Assembly: GCF_002723835.1 (NCBI RefSeq)
Contig: NZ_BEWG01000064.1
Location: 1-39,546, forward strand
Source of the DNA: Mycobacterium sp. shizuoka-1
Lineage (GTDB): Bacteria > Actinomycetota > Actinomycetes > Mycobacteriales > Mycobacteriaceae
DNA: 39,546 bases
Direction of reading: 5' to 3'
Positions within the stretch are counted from its first letter, which is position 1, and each line of letters begins with the position of its first letter. Positions 8,236-19,844 of this stretch are shown piece by piece. The position numbers and the translations under genes are program-made. Under the pieces are notes generated by a model that was not told the origin of the DNA, made no database searches, and worked only from the letters and a program-made list of their open reading frames with translations.

Positions 8236-9657
8236 TTACAGCGGGATGTTCTTGTGCCGTCCGCGCCGGGCCGGCGCCTCGGCGAGCGCCTGCGTCAGCT
8301 TGCTGCGGGTATGCGCCGGGTCGATCTTCTCGTCGACCACGCCGATCTCGACCGCACTGTCCACACCGCCGGCGATCCGCTCGTGCTCGGCGGCCAGCTC
8401 CTCGTGCAGCGCGTCGCGCTCGTGATCGGCAGCGGCGGCCAGCTTCTTCTTGTGCAGGATGCCCACGGCAGCCTTGGCGCCCATCACCGCGACCTCGGCG
8501 TCCGGCCACGCGAACACCTTGGTGGCGCCCAGTGACCGCGAGTTCATCGCGATGTAAGCCCCGCCGTAGATCTTTCGGGTGACCAGCGTGACCCGCGGCA
8601 CCGTCGCCTCACCGAAGGCGTGCAGCAGCTTGGCGCCGCGGCGCACGACCCCGCCCCACTCCTGGTCGACACCGGGCAGATAGCCGGGCACGTCGACCAC
8701 GACCACCAGCGGGATGCCGAAGGCATCGCACAGCCGCACGAAACGTGCGGATTTCTCCGCGCTTTCGGAGTTCAGGCAGCCGCCCAGGCGCAGCGGATTG
8801 TTGGCGATCACCCCGACGGTGCGCCCGGACAACCGGCCCAGGCCGACCACGATCGACGGCGCCCACTTGCCCTGGAACTCTTCGAACGGGGTGTCCGCAT
8901 CGAGCAGCGCCTCGACCAGCGGGTGCACGTCGTACGCGCGGCGGGCCGATTCCGGCAGCAGCGCGTGCAGGTCGGAGTCCCCGGCCTCGGCCTTGCTGCG
9001 GTCGAAATGACCCTGCTGGGAGAACAATCCGACCAGCCGGCGGCCGCGCTCGTAGGCGTCGAGTTCGGAGTCGGCGACGATGTGGCACACGCCGGACTTC
9101 TTGTGGTGGGTGTCGGGGCCGCCGAGGGAGGCCATGTCGACGTCCTCGCCGGTCACGCTGCGCACCACGTCGGGGCCGGTGACGAAGACCCGGCCCTCCT
9201 GGGCCATGATCACGATGTCGGTCAGGGCAGGCCCGTAGGCGGCGCCGCCGGCGGCGAAGCCGACCACGACCGAGATCTGCGGGATGTAACCCGACGCGCG
9301 GATCATGGCCTCGAAGACCAGGCCCACGGCGTGCAGCGCACGCACACCCTCGGCCAGCCGCGCGCCGCCGGAGTGCCAGATGCCCACGATCGGGCTCTGC
9401 TCCTCGATGGCGGTGTCGTAGGCGTCGACGATGTGCTGACAGCCCTCCACGCCCATGGCGCCGCCCATGACGGTGCCGTCGGTGCAGAAGGCGATGGTGC
9501 GCACGCCGTTGACGGTCCCAGCGGCGGCCAGCACACCGGACTTGTCCCGCTCGTGCAGCAGCTGCACGCTGCCGTCATCGAAGAACGTGGACAGTCGCAG
9601 CAGCGGGTCACGAGGGTCGAGCGATTCGCCGACAGTCTCAGGGGCGATAGCAGTCAT
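8236..9657 (-). CDS. accD6: acetyl/malonyl-CoA carboxylase carboxyltransferase beta subunit AccD6
   Basis: A 473-residue biotin-dependent carboxyltransferase, the same length as M. tuberculosis AccD6. It transfers the carboxyl group from biotinyl-AccA3 to acetyl-CoA, giving malonyl-CoA for fatty and mycolic acid synthesis. The N-terminal crotonase-like half includes GIWHSGGARLAEGV and VGFAAGGAAYGPAL. The C-terminal half includes VVVDVPGYLPGVDQEWGG and YGGAYIAMNSRSLGATKVFAWP. Start ATG 9657 has GGAGGT five bases upstream. It lies 43 bp after kasB as the last gene of the FAS-II operon, as in M. tuberculosis. Confidence 0.95.
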   Translation of the reverse strand: MTAIAPETVGESLDPRDPLLRLSTFFDDGSVQLLHERDKSGVLAAAGTVNGVRTIAFCTDGTVMGGAMGVEGCQHIVDAYDTAIEEQSPIVGIWHSGGARLAEGVRALHAVGLVFEAMIRASGYIPQISVVVGFAAGGAAYGPALTDIVIMAQEGRVFVTGPDVVRSVTGEDVDMASLGGPDTHHKKSGVCHIVADSELDAYERGRRLVGLFSQQGHFDRSKAEAGDSDLHALLPESARRAYDVHPLVEALLDADTPFEEFQGKWAPSIVVGLGRLSGRTVGVIANNPLRLGGCLNSESAEKSARFVRLCDAFGIPLVVVVDVPGYLPGVDQEWGGVVRRGAKLLHAFGEATVPRVTLVTRKIYGGAYIAMNSRSLGATKVFAWPDAEVAVMGAKAAVGILHKKKLAAAADHERDALHEELAAEHERIAGGVDSAVEIGVVDEKIDPAHTRSKLTQALAEAPARRGRHKNIPL

Positions 9658-9700
9658 CTAAACCTCCATTGTGTGCACGGGCACCGGAATCGCTTCGGGT

Positions 9701-10972
9701 TCAGTACTTTCCGAAGGCGATCGCCACGTTGTGACCACCGAATCCGAACGAGTTGTTGATCGCGTACTGGTAGTTGCCTGGCCGGGGTTCGCCGGCCACC
9801 ACGTCCAGATCGATCTCCGGATCGAGGTTGCGCAGGTTGAGCGTGGGCGGCACGACGCCGTCCCGCAGCGCCAACACGGTGAGGATCGACTCCACCGCGC
9901 CGACGGCACCCACCGAGTGGCCCAGCGCCGATTTGGGCGCATAGACCGCCGGCCGATGAGTGCCGAGCGCATTGTTGATCGCCTTACCCTCGGCGACGTC
10001 ACCGACCTGGGTACCGGTCGCGTGAGCATTGATGTGATCGATGTCGCCGGGCGCCAGACCCGCGAGCTCGATCGCGCGGGTGATTGCGTGGCCTGCCTGC
10101 TCACCGTTGGGGTCGGGAGCCACGATGTGGTACCCGTCCGAGGTGATGCCGGCTCCCATGATGCGCGCCAGGATGGTGGCCCCGCGAGCCTTGGCGTGCT
10201 CCTCGGTCTCGATGACCATCAGCGCACCGCCCTCGCCGAAGACGAACCCGTTACGGTCCTTGTCGAACGGCCTGCAGGCGCCGGGCGGGTCATCGTTGGT
10301 GGTGGACAAGACAATTCGCATCTGTGCGAAGCCTGCGATCGGCACCGCCTCGATCTTGGTCTCGACGCCACCACACACCGCGATGTCGGCTTCGCCGAGG
10401 ACGATCTGGCGCCACGCCTGGGCGATGGCCTCCGAACCCGAGGCGCAAGCCGAGACCGGGGTGATGACCCCGGCCTTCGCCTTGAGCTCGAGTCCGACGG
10501 CCGCCGCCGCGGCGTTGGGCATGTACATCTGCACTGCCAGCGGCGAGACCGCTCGCAGCCCCTTGGCGCGCATTCCGTCGTAGGCGTACACCAATTCCTC
10601 GGTGGAGCCCATTCCGGTGCCCAGCGACACCATCAGCCGCTTGGCATCGACCTCCGGTGAGCCGGCGTTTTGCCAGACCCGCCGGGACAGCACGGTGGAC
10701 ATCTTCTGCAAGTACGACAGCCGTCGAAGTTCGACCCGGGTCAGCTCACCGTCGAAGGTCTCCACGAGGTGTCCGCCGATGCGGACCGGCAAGTCGTACT
10801 TCTCGACGAACTCGTCGTCGAGAAGACGAATGCCGCTCTGCCCGTCCAACAGCCGTTTCCAGGTGCTGTCGGCATCGGATGCCAGGGCGGTCGTCATCGC
10901 AACTCCGGTGACGACCACGTTGGGGAAGCCGTTCCCCGTTGACAGACGCGTCAAACGTGTCAACCCTGCCAT
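9701..10972 (-). CDS. kasB: beta-ketoacyl-ACP synthase KasB (FAS-II)
   Basis: A 423-residue condensing enzyme of mycolic acid elongation. It extends AcpM-bound acyl chains with malonyl-AcpM and in mycobacteria is responsible for full meromycolate length. The thiolase fold has active-site Cys176 in SACASGS, the two histidines in NAHATGTQ and SALGHSVG, and the C-terminal [10 protein letters not shown]. It shares long stretches with the adjacent KasA, showing tandem duplication. The ATG at 10972 is used; the N-terminal tail before FPNVVVTG is variable between species. It lies 32 bp after kasA. Confidence 0.95.
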   Translation of the reverse strand: MAGLTRLTRLSTGNGFPNVVVTGVAMTTALASDADSTWKRLLDGQSGIRLLDDEFVEKYDLPVRIGGHLVETFDGELTRVELRRLSYLQKMSTVLSRRVWQNAGSPEVDAKRLMVSLGTGMGSTEELVYAYDGMRAKGLRAVSPLAVQMYMPNAAAAAVGLELKAKAGVITPVSACASGSEAIAQAWRQIVLGEADIAVCGGVETKIEAVPIAGFAQMRIVLSTTNDDPPGACRPFDKDRNGFVFGEGGALMVIETEEHAKARGATILARIMGAGITSDGYHIVAPDPNGEQAGHAITRAIELAGLAPGDIDHINAHATGTQVGDVAEGKAINNALGTHRPAVYAPKSALGHSVGAVGAVESILTVLALRDGVVPPTLNLRNLDPEIDLDVVAGEPRPGNYQYAINNSFGFGGHNVAIAFGKY

Positions 10973-11004
10973 TGCTTCTTGCTTGTCCTTTCCCCCCGGA
11001 ACGG

Positions 11005-12255
11005 TCAGTAGCGTCCGAACGCCAGCGCTACGTTGTGCCCTCCAAATCCGAAGGAGTTGTTGATCGCGTACTGGTAGTCGCCGTACCGGGGTTCACCCGC
11101 CACGACATCCAGGTCGATCTCCGGATCCGGTGTCTCGTAGTTCAGTGTGGGCGGGATGACACCGTCGCGCAGGGTCAGCACCGTGAGGATCGACTCCAGC
11201 GCACCGACCGCACCGATCGAGTGACCCAGCGCCGACTTCGGTGCGTACACCGCGGCGTGCTCCACTCCGGCGACCCGGATGGCGTTGGCCTCGGCGGTGT
11301 CACCGATCGACGTCGACGTGGCGTGGGCGTTGACGTGCTGAATGTCCTTGGCGGACAAGCCGGCCGTCTCCATCGCACGCTTCATCGCGTGACCGGCCCG
11401 CAGACCGTCGGCCGCGGGAGCCACCATGTGGAAGGCGTCCGACGTGATGCCGGCACCCATCAGGCGGGCCAGCGGCTTGGCGCCACGGGCCAGGGCGTGC
11501 TCCTCGGTCTCGATGATCATCATCGCGCCGGCCTCGCCGAACACGAATCCATCGCGGTCCTTGTCGAACGGACGCGATGCGCCCTCCGGATCGTCGTTGC
11601 GGGTGGACATCGCGCGCATCATCGAGAACGCCGCGATCGGCAGCGCCTCGATCCCGCCTTCGACGCCGCCGCAGACGGCGAAGTCCGCGTCACCCATGAC
11701 GATCTGGCGCCACGCGTGGGCGATGGCCTCCGAACCCGACGAACAGGCCGAGACCGGGGTGATGACCCCGGCGCGGGCGCCGAGCTCGAGCCCGACGACC
11801 GCGGCGGCACCGTTCGGCATGATCATCTGAACGGCGAGCGGCGAGACCTTGCGGGGGCCGCCCTCGTTCATCAGGTCGTAGGTTTCGACGATCTTCTCGC
11901 CGCCACCCAGACCGGTACCGATGACCACCGAGAAGCGGTCCGGGTCGACCTCGGGCTTGCCCGCGGACTCCCACAGGTGCGCGCTGACGAACTTCGCCAT
12001 CCGCTGGACGTAGGACATCCGGCGGAAGTCCAGCCGACCCATGTGGTCGTCGACCGGATCCTTCAGGTGTCCACCGATGCGAACCGGCAGATCCCACTTG
12101 GTGACGAAGTCGTCCTCGAGAACGCGAATGCCGCTCTCCCCGGCCAACAAACCCTTCCACGTGCTCTCAATGTCGCCCGCAATCGAGGTTGTCGCGGTGA
12201 CAGCGGTCACCACGACGCTGGGGAAACCGCCGTTAGCAGTGGAAGGTCTGGTCAT
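11005..12255 (-). CDS. kasA: beta-ketoacyl-ACP synthase KasA (FAS-II)
   Basis: A 416-residue protein, the same length as M. tuberculosis KasA. It is the essential condensing enzyme of FAS-II and the target of thiolactomycin-type inhibitors. Catalytic residues fall at the known positions: Cys171 (SACSSGS), His311 (NAHATSTS), Lys340 and His345 (KSALGHS). The start overlaps the acpM stop as ATGA (12252-12255), which indicates coupled translation with its carrier protein. The product acts in the cytosol on AcpM thioesters. Confidence 0.97.
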   Translation of the reverse strand: MTRPSTANGGFPSVVVTAVTATTSIAGDIESTWKGLLAGESGIRVLEDDFVTKWDLPVRIGGHLKDPVDDHMGRLDFRRMSYVQRMAKFVSAHLWESAGKPEVDPDRFSVVIGTGLGGGEKIVETYDLMNEGGPRKVSPLAVQMIMPNGAAAVVGLELGARAGVITPVSACSSGSEAIAHAWRQIVMGDADFAVCGGVEGGIEALPIAAFSMMRAMSTRNDDPEGASRPFDKDRDGFVFGEAGAMMIIETEEHALARGAKPLARLMGAGITSDAFHMVAPAADGLRAGHAMKRAMETAGLSAKDIQHVNAHATSTSIGDTAEANAIRVAGVEHAAVYAPKSALGHSIGAVGALESILTVLTLRDGVIPPTLNYETPDPEIDLDVVAGEPRYGDYQYAINNSFGFGGHNVALAFGRY

Positions 12256-12548
12256 TCCGCTGCGAACTTCTCGCGCAGGGCGGCAGCAGCCTCGGGGTTC
12301 TCTTCCTCGAGCTTCTGGATGTAGGAGACGACGTCACCCACGGTGCGCAGGCCGGCGAGGTCCTCGTCGGGGATCTTCACGCCGTACTTGTCCTCGGTCT
12401 GCACCGCGATCTCGACCATCGACAGCGAGTCGATGTCCAGGTCGTCGACGAACGACTTCTCCGGGGTGACCTCGGACGGCTCGATGCCGGTGACTTCCTC
12501 GATGATCTCGGCGAGACCGGCGATGATTTCTTCCTGAGAGGCGGGCAC
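12252..12548 (-). CDS. acpM: meromycolate extension acyl carrier protein AcpM
   Basis: A 98-residue acyl carrier protein. The phosphopantetheine site is Ser41 in [14 protein letters not shown]. It carries growing meromycolate chains between FAS-II enzymes. Like other mycobacterial AcpM it has a C-terminal extension beyond the ACP fold ([14 protein letters not shown]), here shorter than my recollection of the M. tuberculosis protein (about 115 residues). The GTG start at 12548 follows AAGGAGCC. It is 75 bp after fabD and overlaps kasA by ATGA. Confidence 0.96.
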   Translation of the reverse strand: MPASQEEIIAGLAEIIEEVTGIEPSEVTPEKSFVDDLDIDSLSMVEIAVQTEDKYGVKIPDEDLAGLRTVGDVVSYIQKLEEENPEAAAALREKFAAE

Positions 12549-12623
12549 AGTGGCTCCTTCGTAATTGGTTGTGTTACTGGGTGTTACGTGTGATATGTGG
12601 TTGTCCTGGCGGGACGTCGCCGA

Positions 12624-13559
12624 TCAGAGCTCGGCGAGTCCATCCAGATCTGCGGGGGTCTTGATCGCACGGTTGGCGACTCCCCGAAGTTCTCGTTTGG
12701 CGATTCCGGCCAGAGTGCCCGCGGGCGGGAACTCGACGATCGCGCTGCCCTCTGTGTTCTCAAAGAGCGTCCGCATGGTCTCGGTGCACAGATCCCAGCG
12801 CACCGGGCGGGTCAATTGGGCGACGAGCTTCTCCATCGCGTCCGCCGCAGAAGATACCGGCCGGCCGTCGGCGTTGCTCAGCAGCGTGGTGGTCGGCTCG
12901 CTCGTGGACACCTCGGCGGCCGCCCGGGAGTACCCGTCGAGCGCGGAGGCCATGTAGCGGGTGTGGAAGGCGCCTGCGGTGGCCAGCGGACGGACCCGGG
13001 CCTTGGCCGGCGGGTCTTCGGCCAGCTTCTCCAGCGCCGCGACCGCTCCGGCGGCCACGATCTGGCCGGCGGCATTGCGGTTGGCGGGGATCAGGTCCAA
13101 AGCGTCCAGGCGGGCGAGCACCTCGGTCTCGTCGCCGCCCAGGATCGCCGACATGCCGGTCGGCTCGACGGCGCAGGCCTTGGCCATCTCGGCGCCGCGG
13201 ACGGCGGCCAGTTTCACCGCGTCGTCGGCGGAGATGACGCCGGCGATGGCATAGGCGGCGATCTCGCCGACCGAGTGGCCGGCCACGACGGTCTTCCTGT
13301 CGGCGAGCAGGCCGCGCTTGACCAGTTCGGCGTTGGCCAGCAGGGTGGCCGCCACCACCAGCGGCTGGGTGACCGCGGTGTCGGTGATCTCGTCAGCGGT
13401 CGCGGTGGTGCCCAACCGGGCCAGGTCCAGGCCGGCGATCGCGGACCAGGTCGCGATCTGCTCAGCGGCGCCGGGCAGCTCCAGCCATTCGGCGAGCATG
13501 CCGGGCGTCTGCGAGCCCTGGCCAGGAGCCAGCACGGCGATCACGGGTTGAGAGGACAC
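12624..13559 (-). CDS. fabD: malonyl-CoA:ACP transacylase FabD
   Basis: A 311-residue malonyltransferase that loads malonyl units on AcpM for KasA and KasB. The N-terminal oxyanion motif APGQGSQTPG is at 11-20, the nucleophile Ser96 lies in GHSVGE and the catalytic His in AGAFHTRYM. Start GTG 13559 is chosen; an out-of-frame ATG sits four bases upstream, and a later in-frame GTG (Val6) is possible. It is the first gene of the FAS-II operon. The 136-bp upstream gap carries the probable MabR operator and a CATAAT -10-like hexamer (minus strand, 13609-13604). Confidence 0.95.
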   Translation of the reverse strand: MSSQPVIAVLAPGQGSQTPGMLAEWLELPGAAEQIATWSAIAGLDLARLGTTATADEITDTAVTQPLVVAATLLANAELVKRGLLADRKTVVAGHSVGEIAAYAIAGVISADDAVKLAAVRGAEMAKACAVEPTGMSAILGGDETEVLARLDALDLIPANRNAAGQIVAAGAVAALEKLAEDPPAKARVRPLATAGAFHTRYMASALDGYSRAAAEVSTSEPTTTLLSNADGRPVSSAADAMEKLVAQLTRPVRWDLCTETMRTLFENTEGSAIVEFPPAGTLAGIAKRELRGVANRAIKTPADLDGLAEL

Positions 13560-13624
13560 TCATTAAGAAAACATTGTGAAACGGGATTTGCACGGTGTAA
13601 GAGATTATGAACCTTGTCTTAGGT

Positions 13625-13645
13625 TTTTGTGGAGTCTCCACAAAA
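13625..13645 (-). promoter_or_regulatory. probable MabR operator of the FAS-II operon
   Basis: A perfect 21-bp dyad: TTTTGT, nine bases (GGAGTCTCC), ACAAAA, centred on base 13635. This matches the TTTTGT-N9-ACAAAA motif I recall for the mycobacterial fasII promoter bound by MabR. It begins about 15 bp upstream of the CATAAT hexamer of fabD, so it would cover the -35 region. The regulator gene lies directly upstream. Confidence 0.85.
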
Positions 13646-13695
13646 GTGCATGTGATGCGACTTCATCGATACCGTGCCGCAATCTGGTAGCGGGC

Positions 13696-14976
13696 CTAAT
13701 TGACCCCCGCGGTACCGGTCAGTGGCGGTGTGAGCTGGGCAACAGAACCGTTTGCCGTGGTATTGCCCGGCGCAGGGTAGCCGAGCCGGGCCACGGTCGA
13801 GGCCACCCGCAGCACGTAGGCGTCGCGGGGCAGGGTGGCATCGCGGCCGGTGAAGTCGGCGATCCGCCGCAGTCGGTAGCGGACCGTATTTGGATGAACG
13901 AACAATTTCCTGGCGCAAGCTTCGATGGCGCCACCGCTGTCGAGGTAGGCGTCCAGGGTCTCGGTGAGCGCCGGCCCGGCGTCGGCGAGCGGTCGCATGA
14001 TCTCGGTGTGCAGCGCGGTGATCGCCGAGGTGTCGCCCAGAAGTGCGCGCTCGGGCAACAACTCTCGGGCCAGCACGGGCCGCGGGGCGCCGGTCCAGCC
14101 GACGACGGCGTTCATCCCCGAGATCGCCTCGGTGGCGCTGTGGTGGGCCGCGGTCAGCATCGGTGCGGTCGGCCCGATCACGACGGGACTGTCGGCGAAG
14201 GCGTTGATCAGGTCGTTGAAGAACTTGTCGGTGGGGGCGAGCGGGCCGGAGATGATGCCGATGAGCCAGGTGCCGTGCACGTCGGCCAGCGCTGAGCGGC
14301 CGTGCCGGGTGGCGATCTCGCGGACGTCCTCGCCGGCAAGATCCTCCCGGCCCTCCGGCGGGGTGCCGACGACGACGGTGGCCGGGGCGGTGGTGTCCCA
14401 GTTCAGCGCCGCCGCGCGGGACAGCAGCTCCGGGCCGGTGTCACCGCGCACGACCGCATCGACGACGCTGGCCTCGATGCGGCTGTCCCAGGATCCGCGC
14501 GCCTCGGCGGCGTCGGCATAGGAGGACGCCGCGGCGAACGCCAGGTCGCGGCTGTAGCGCAGGATGCCGACCGACAGCGCGACGCGCTGCTCCTCGTTGC
14601 GGCCCAGGGCGGGCACGGCCGCCTCGAAGTACTCCATGCTCACGCGCACCATGTCGACGGTCTGCGCCAGCGCGATGCGGCGGGTCAGCTCCTGAGGCAC
14701 CAGCGCGAACGCCTCGGCCGTGTAGCCGACGTTGCTGAGCGGGTTGCGCACCCATTCGGCGAAGTTGACCACCGCGGTCTGCAGCACGAGTTGGACGCTG
14801 GCCCGCTGGGAGGCCTCCAGCTCGCCGAAGAACGGCAGTCGTTCGTGCATGGCCTGCACCGCCTGGGTGGCCAGCCGGCCCGAGTGCTGTTTGAGTCGGC
14901 GCAGTGTCGATTCCGGAACGTTGTCGAGCAGCTCCAGCGGAGAGCGCGCCGAATCGGGGGGAGCGTTGTCACTCAC
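13696..14976 (-). CDS. mabR: FAS-II regulator MabR (PucR family)
   Basis: A 426-residue regulator equivalent to Rv2242. The C-terminal PucR-type helix-turn-helix is at about 345-395 (LDAYLDSGGAIEACARKLFVHPNTVRYRLRRI). The N-terminal and middle parts are sensor domains. In mycobacteria this protein controls the fasII operon and its binding is modulated by long-chain acyl-CoA. It precedes fabD by 136 bp in the same direction. The GTG start at 14976 follows a TAGCTT hexamer at -10 spacing (minus strand, 14988-14983), so translation may be leaderless. A dyad like that of the fasII promoter lies just upstream, suggesting autoregulation. Confidence 0.92.
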   Translation of the reverse strand: MSDNAPPDSARSPLELLDNVPESTLRRLKQHSGRLATQAVQAMHERLPFFGELEASQRASVQLVLQTAVVNFAEWVRNPLSNVGYTAEAFALVPQELTRRIALAQTVDMVRVSMEYFEAAVPALGRNEEQRVALSVGILRYSRDLAFAAASSYADAAEARGSWDSRIEASVVDAVVRGDTGPELLSRAAALNWDTTAPATVVVGTPPEGREDLAGEDVREIATRHGRSALADVHGTWLIGIISGPLAPTDKFFNDLINAFADSPVVIGPTAPMLTAAHHSATEAISGMNAVVGWTGAPRPVLARELLPERALLGDTSAITALHTEIMRPLADAGPALTETLDAYLDSGGAIEACARKLFVHPNTVRYRLRRIADFTGRDATLPRDAYVLRVASTVARLGYPAPGNTTANGSVAQLTPPLTGTAGVN

Positions 14977-14995
14977 CCCTAAAAGCTACGCCCGT

Positions 14996-15016
14996 TTTTG
15001 GATGATCTCGCCAAAA
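14996..15016 (-). promoter_or_regulatory. second MabR-like dyad, upstream of mabR
   Basis: TTTTGG, nine bases (ATGATCTCG), CCAAAA. Arm length and spacing are identical to the fabD-proximal dyad, and the outer TTTT/AAAA bases are the same. It covers the spacer and -35 zone of the putative mabR promoter. Autoregulation by MabR is an inference. Confidence 0.6.
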
Positions 15017-15030
15017 CGCCGTCGCAGACC

Positions 15031-17820
<2,790 letters not shown>

Positions 17821-17838
17821 CTTCAGCTCCTTAGTAGC

Positions 17839-17857
17839 TGGTGCAGGTTTTGCACCA
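17839..17857. promoter_or_regulatory. inverted repeat upstream of aceE
   Basis: TGGTGCA, five bases (GGTTT), TGCACCA: perfect 7-bp arms. It lies between the AAGGAG of aceE and the divergent lipoprotein gene, a likely repressor site or 5'-leader hairpin. The half-site resembles GntR-family operators in general form, but the binding protein is not identifiable. Confidence 0.55.
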
Positions 17858-17971
17858 TCTGCCCCCTATCGTGCCGCACTCGGGCCGTACCCACGAGTAG
17901 TCACCGTCGCGCGATCGGTGAATTTCTGGCACCGAGCCGTGTCGGGCGGTTACCCGGTAACCTCCACAGCT

Positions 17972-18541
17972 GTGCTGATCAGAAGTGCTCGCGGGCTGCG
18001 GATCGGCGGTCTGCTGGTCGGCAGCGCCGCGGCGGTGATCGCGGGGGTGGTCGGCTGCACCTCCGTCACCGGGGGCCGGGCCGGCGTCAACGCCGCTGAC
18101 GCACCCGCCTACCGGACCTCGATGTCGGTGTCGATCTCGGAGTCGGCGGCCTCCTCCAGCGCCCGGGAGTCCGAGCGGCAGGCGTCGCTGACCACGCAGG
18201 CCATCCACGACACCTGCGAGACGCTGTCGACCTCCAGCGCCGACGCGATCACCGCGATCAACGCCTACGTCAGCGCGTTCAACCAGAACACCCCGGATGT
18301 GTCGGCCACCGAGGGGCCTGCGGTCGATTCGCTGAACAAGAGCGCCGATGCCGTCGCCGCCAGCATCACCGACGGGATCCCGGACGAGCTGAAGACCGCG
18401 TTCTCCGACTGGGTCGACGTTGCCCGCGCCACGGCCAGGGCAATCATCGGACACGCAGGTCCGGGGGAGTTCAACCAGACCATTCAGGATCTCAACGACA
18501 CCAGGTCGAATGCGCTGAGCCTGTGCGACGCGACGTATTGA
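17972..18541 (+). CDS. putative lipoprotein (Rv2240c-like)
   Basis: A 189-residue protein from GTG 17972 (VLIRSARGLRIGGLLVG). Basic residues precede a hydrophobic stretch ending in the lipobox-like VVGC with Cys29, indicating a lipid-anchored exported protein. The mature part is Ser/Ala/Thr-rich and helical, with two further Cys (HDTCETL and LSLCDATY) that could form a disulfide. An upstream in-frame extension to 17813 runs through the aceE control region and is not favoured. Function is unknown. It corresponds by position to Rv2240c and is divergent from aceE. Confidence 0.7.
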   Translation: MLIRSARGLRIGGLLVGSAAAVIAGVVGCTSVTGGRAGVNAADAPAYRTSMSVSISESAASSSARESERQASLTTQAIHDTCETLSTSSADAITAINAYVSAFNQNTPDVSATEGPAVDSLNKSADAVAASITDGIPDELKTAFSDWVDVARATARAIIGHAGPGEFNQTIQDLNDTRSNALSLCDATY

Positions 18542-18548
18542 TCCGCAC

Positions 18549-18578
18549 CGCACGGCGAGTATTTGCTCGTGTCGTGCG
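18549..18578 (+). terminator. weak hairpin after the lipoprotein gene
   Basis: CGCAC...CGAG and CTCG...GTGCG can pair as an imperfect stem 8 bp after the stop codon. There is no T tract, so termination is only a suggestion. Confidence 0.3.
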
Positions 18579-18625
18579 ACGATAGGGCCTAGACAGCCGA
18601 CCCCGATGTGAAGGAGGTTCCGACG

Positions 18626-19054
18626 GTGGTCGCGGAGGGTGGCCCCCCGAGCTACGCCCAGAAGCTGGGCATCCAAAAAGATCAGGTCGTGCAGGAGCTG
18701 GGCTGGGACGAGGACACCGACGACGACATCCGCGCCGACGTCGAGGACGCCAGTGGCTCTGAACTGCTCGACGAGGATGCCGACGAGGTCGTCGACGTGG
18801 TGCTGCTGTGGTGGCGCGACGGGGATGGTGACCTGGTGGATCGGCTGATGGACGCGATCGCTCCGCTGGCCGACGACGGCATCATCTGGGTGCTCACGCC
18901 CAAGACCGGTAAACCCGGCCACGTGCTGCCCGCGGAGATCGCCGAGTCCGCGCCGACGGCCGGACTGATGCAGACCTCGTCGGCCAATCTGGGCGACTGG
19001 AGCGCCAGCCGGTTGGTGCAGCCGAAGTCGAAGGCGGCCGGGAGACACTCGTGA
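18626..19054 (+). CDS. DUF3052 family protein (Rv2239c-like)
   Basis: A 142-residue acidic protein of the actinobacterial DUF3052 family. It has PSYAQKLGIQKDQVVQELGW near the N terminus, a strongly acidic middle with WWRDGDGDLVD, and a C-terminal TSSANLGDWSASRLV. The start is GTG 18626, because AAGGAGG at 18611-18617 lies eight bases before it; the frame could run to GTG 18608 but that would place the ribosome site inside the gene. Its stop overlaps the ahpE start as GTGA. Function is unknown. The conserved pairing with the peroxiredoxin AhpE suggests a linked role. Confidence 0.85.
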   Translation: MVAEGGPPSYAQKLGIQKDQVVQELGWDEDTDDDIRADVEDASGSELLDEDADEVVDVVLLWWRDGDGDLVDRLMDAIAPLADDGIIWVLTPKTGKPGHVLPAEIAESAPTAGLMQTSSANLGDWSASRLVQPKSKAAGRHS

Positions 19055-19515
19055 CGGTGGGGGTCGGCTCACCTGCTCCTGACTTCACGCTCAAAGACCA
19101 GAACGGCCAGCCCGTCACGCTGAGCGCCTTCCAGGGCGCCAAGAACGTGCTGCTGGTGTTCTTCCCGCTGGCGTTCACCGGGATCTGCCAGGGCGAGCTC
19201 GACTACGTTCGCGATCACCTGCCCGAGTTCGAGAACGACGACACCGCCACGCTGGCGATCTCCGTCGGGCCGCCGCCCACGCACAAGGTCTGGGCCACCC
19301 AGAGCGGATTCCTGTTCCCCGTGCTGTCCGACTTCTGGCCGCACGGCGCGGTCGCCCAGGCGTACGGGGTGTTCAACGACGACGCCGGTATCTCCAATCG
19401 CGGCACCTTCGTGATCGACCGGTCCGGGATCGTCCGGTTCGCTGAGTGCAAGCAACCCGGCGAGGCCCGCGACCAGGCAGTGTGGGTCGAGGCACTGGCC
19501 GCCGTGGGCGCCTGA
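19051..19515 (+). CDS. ahpE: one-cysteine peroxiredoxin AhpE
   Basis: A 154-residue peroxiredoxin that reduces peroxides and peroxynitrite in the cytosol. The peroxidatic cysteine is Cys46 in PLAFTGICQGE. No resolving cysteine is placed as in two-Cys enzymes; the only other Cys is in RFAECKQPGEA. In mycobacteria AhpE is recycled by mycoredoxin/mycothiol. The start is GTG 19051, overlapping the DUF3052 gene by four bases. It is followed by tRNA-Val 47 bp downstream, the site where the arsenic island entered. Confidence 0.95.
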   Translation: MTVGVGSPAPDFTLKDQNGQPVTLSAFQGAKNVLLVFFPLAFTGICQGELDYVRDHLPEFENDDTATLAISVGPPPTHKVWATQSGFLFPVLSDFWPHGAVAQAYGVFNDDAGISNRGTFVIDRSGIVRFAECKQPGEARDQAVWVEALAAVGA

Positions 19516-19562
19516 CCAGAATTTCCCTGCACCGCCGCCCGCCGTGTAACCTGCCCGGGCAC

Positions 19563-19637
19563 GGGCGCGTAGCTCAGTGGTAGAGCTCTGGTTTTACACA
19601 CCAGCGGTCGGCGGTTCGATACCGTCCGCGCCCACCA
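19563..19637 (+). tRNA. tRNA-Val (UAC anticodon)
   Basis: A full cloverleaf can be drawn. The acceptor arm GGCGCG/CGCGCC pairs in seven base pairs (19563-19569 with 19627-19633) and the D arm is GCTC...GAGC. The anticodon stem CTGGT/ACCAG has loop TTTACAC (anticodon TAC), the T arm contains GGTTCGATACC, and CCA is encoded at 19635-19637. The 3' part from the anticodon onward lies in the island's 45-bp repeat, so this tRNA was probably reconstituted on integration. Confidence 0.96.
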
Positions 19638-19640
19638 AGA
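19596..19640 (+). repeat. left attachment repeat (attL) in tRNA-Val
   Basis: Forty-five bases identical to 28671-28715. The repeat starts inside the anticodon (second base) and ends three bases after the encoded CCA. This is the classical footprint of tyrosine-integrase crossover in a tRNA gene. Confidence 0.92.
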
Positions 19641-19844
19641 AAGACCCTGGCCAGGAACTCGCGACCGACGAGCGGGCAATGACCGCCCACGACCGCGGCG
19701 AGAGTTGTCGGGCCTGGGATACCGCGAGACAAGAACACGATCACAGCATCGGTGAAGCCAGGAACGCGCCATCAGCCGAAGGCAACACCGGAGCTCGGAT
19801 CACGGACTCGAACTCTGATCAGATATCAGCAGCCCCGCGTCAGC
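19641..19844. other. left end of the island, no gene recognised
   Basis: About 200 bp between attL and the stop of the FAD reductase gene. No recognisable gene, integrase remnant or strong terminator was seen. Short open frames run out of the tRNA on both strands but look like tRNA read-through artefacts. Confidence 0.6.

Noticed and set aside
9701..12255. kasA-kasB duplication as a novel event
   Set aside because: The tandem pair is the normal arrangement in mycobacteria.
9671..12324. Long plus-strand frames opposite kasB, kasA and acpM
   Set aside because: They run antisense to highly conserved enzymes with intact catalytic residues and show no domain of their own.
19215..19772. Minus-strand frame across tRNA-Val with WARTVSNRRPLVCKTRALPLSYAP
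   Set aside because: This peptide is the familiar antisense translation of tRNA genes and not a protein family.
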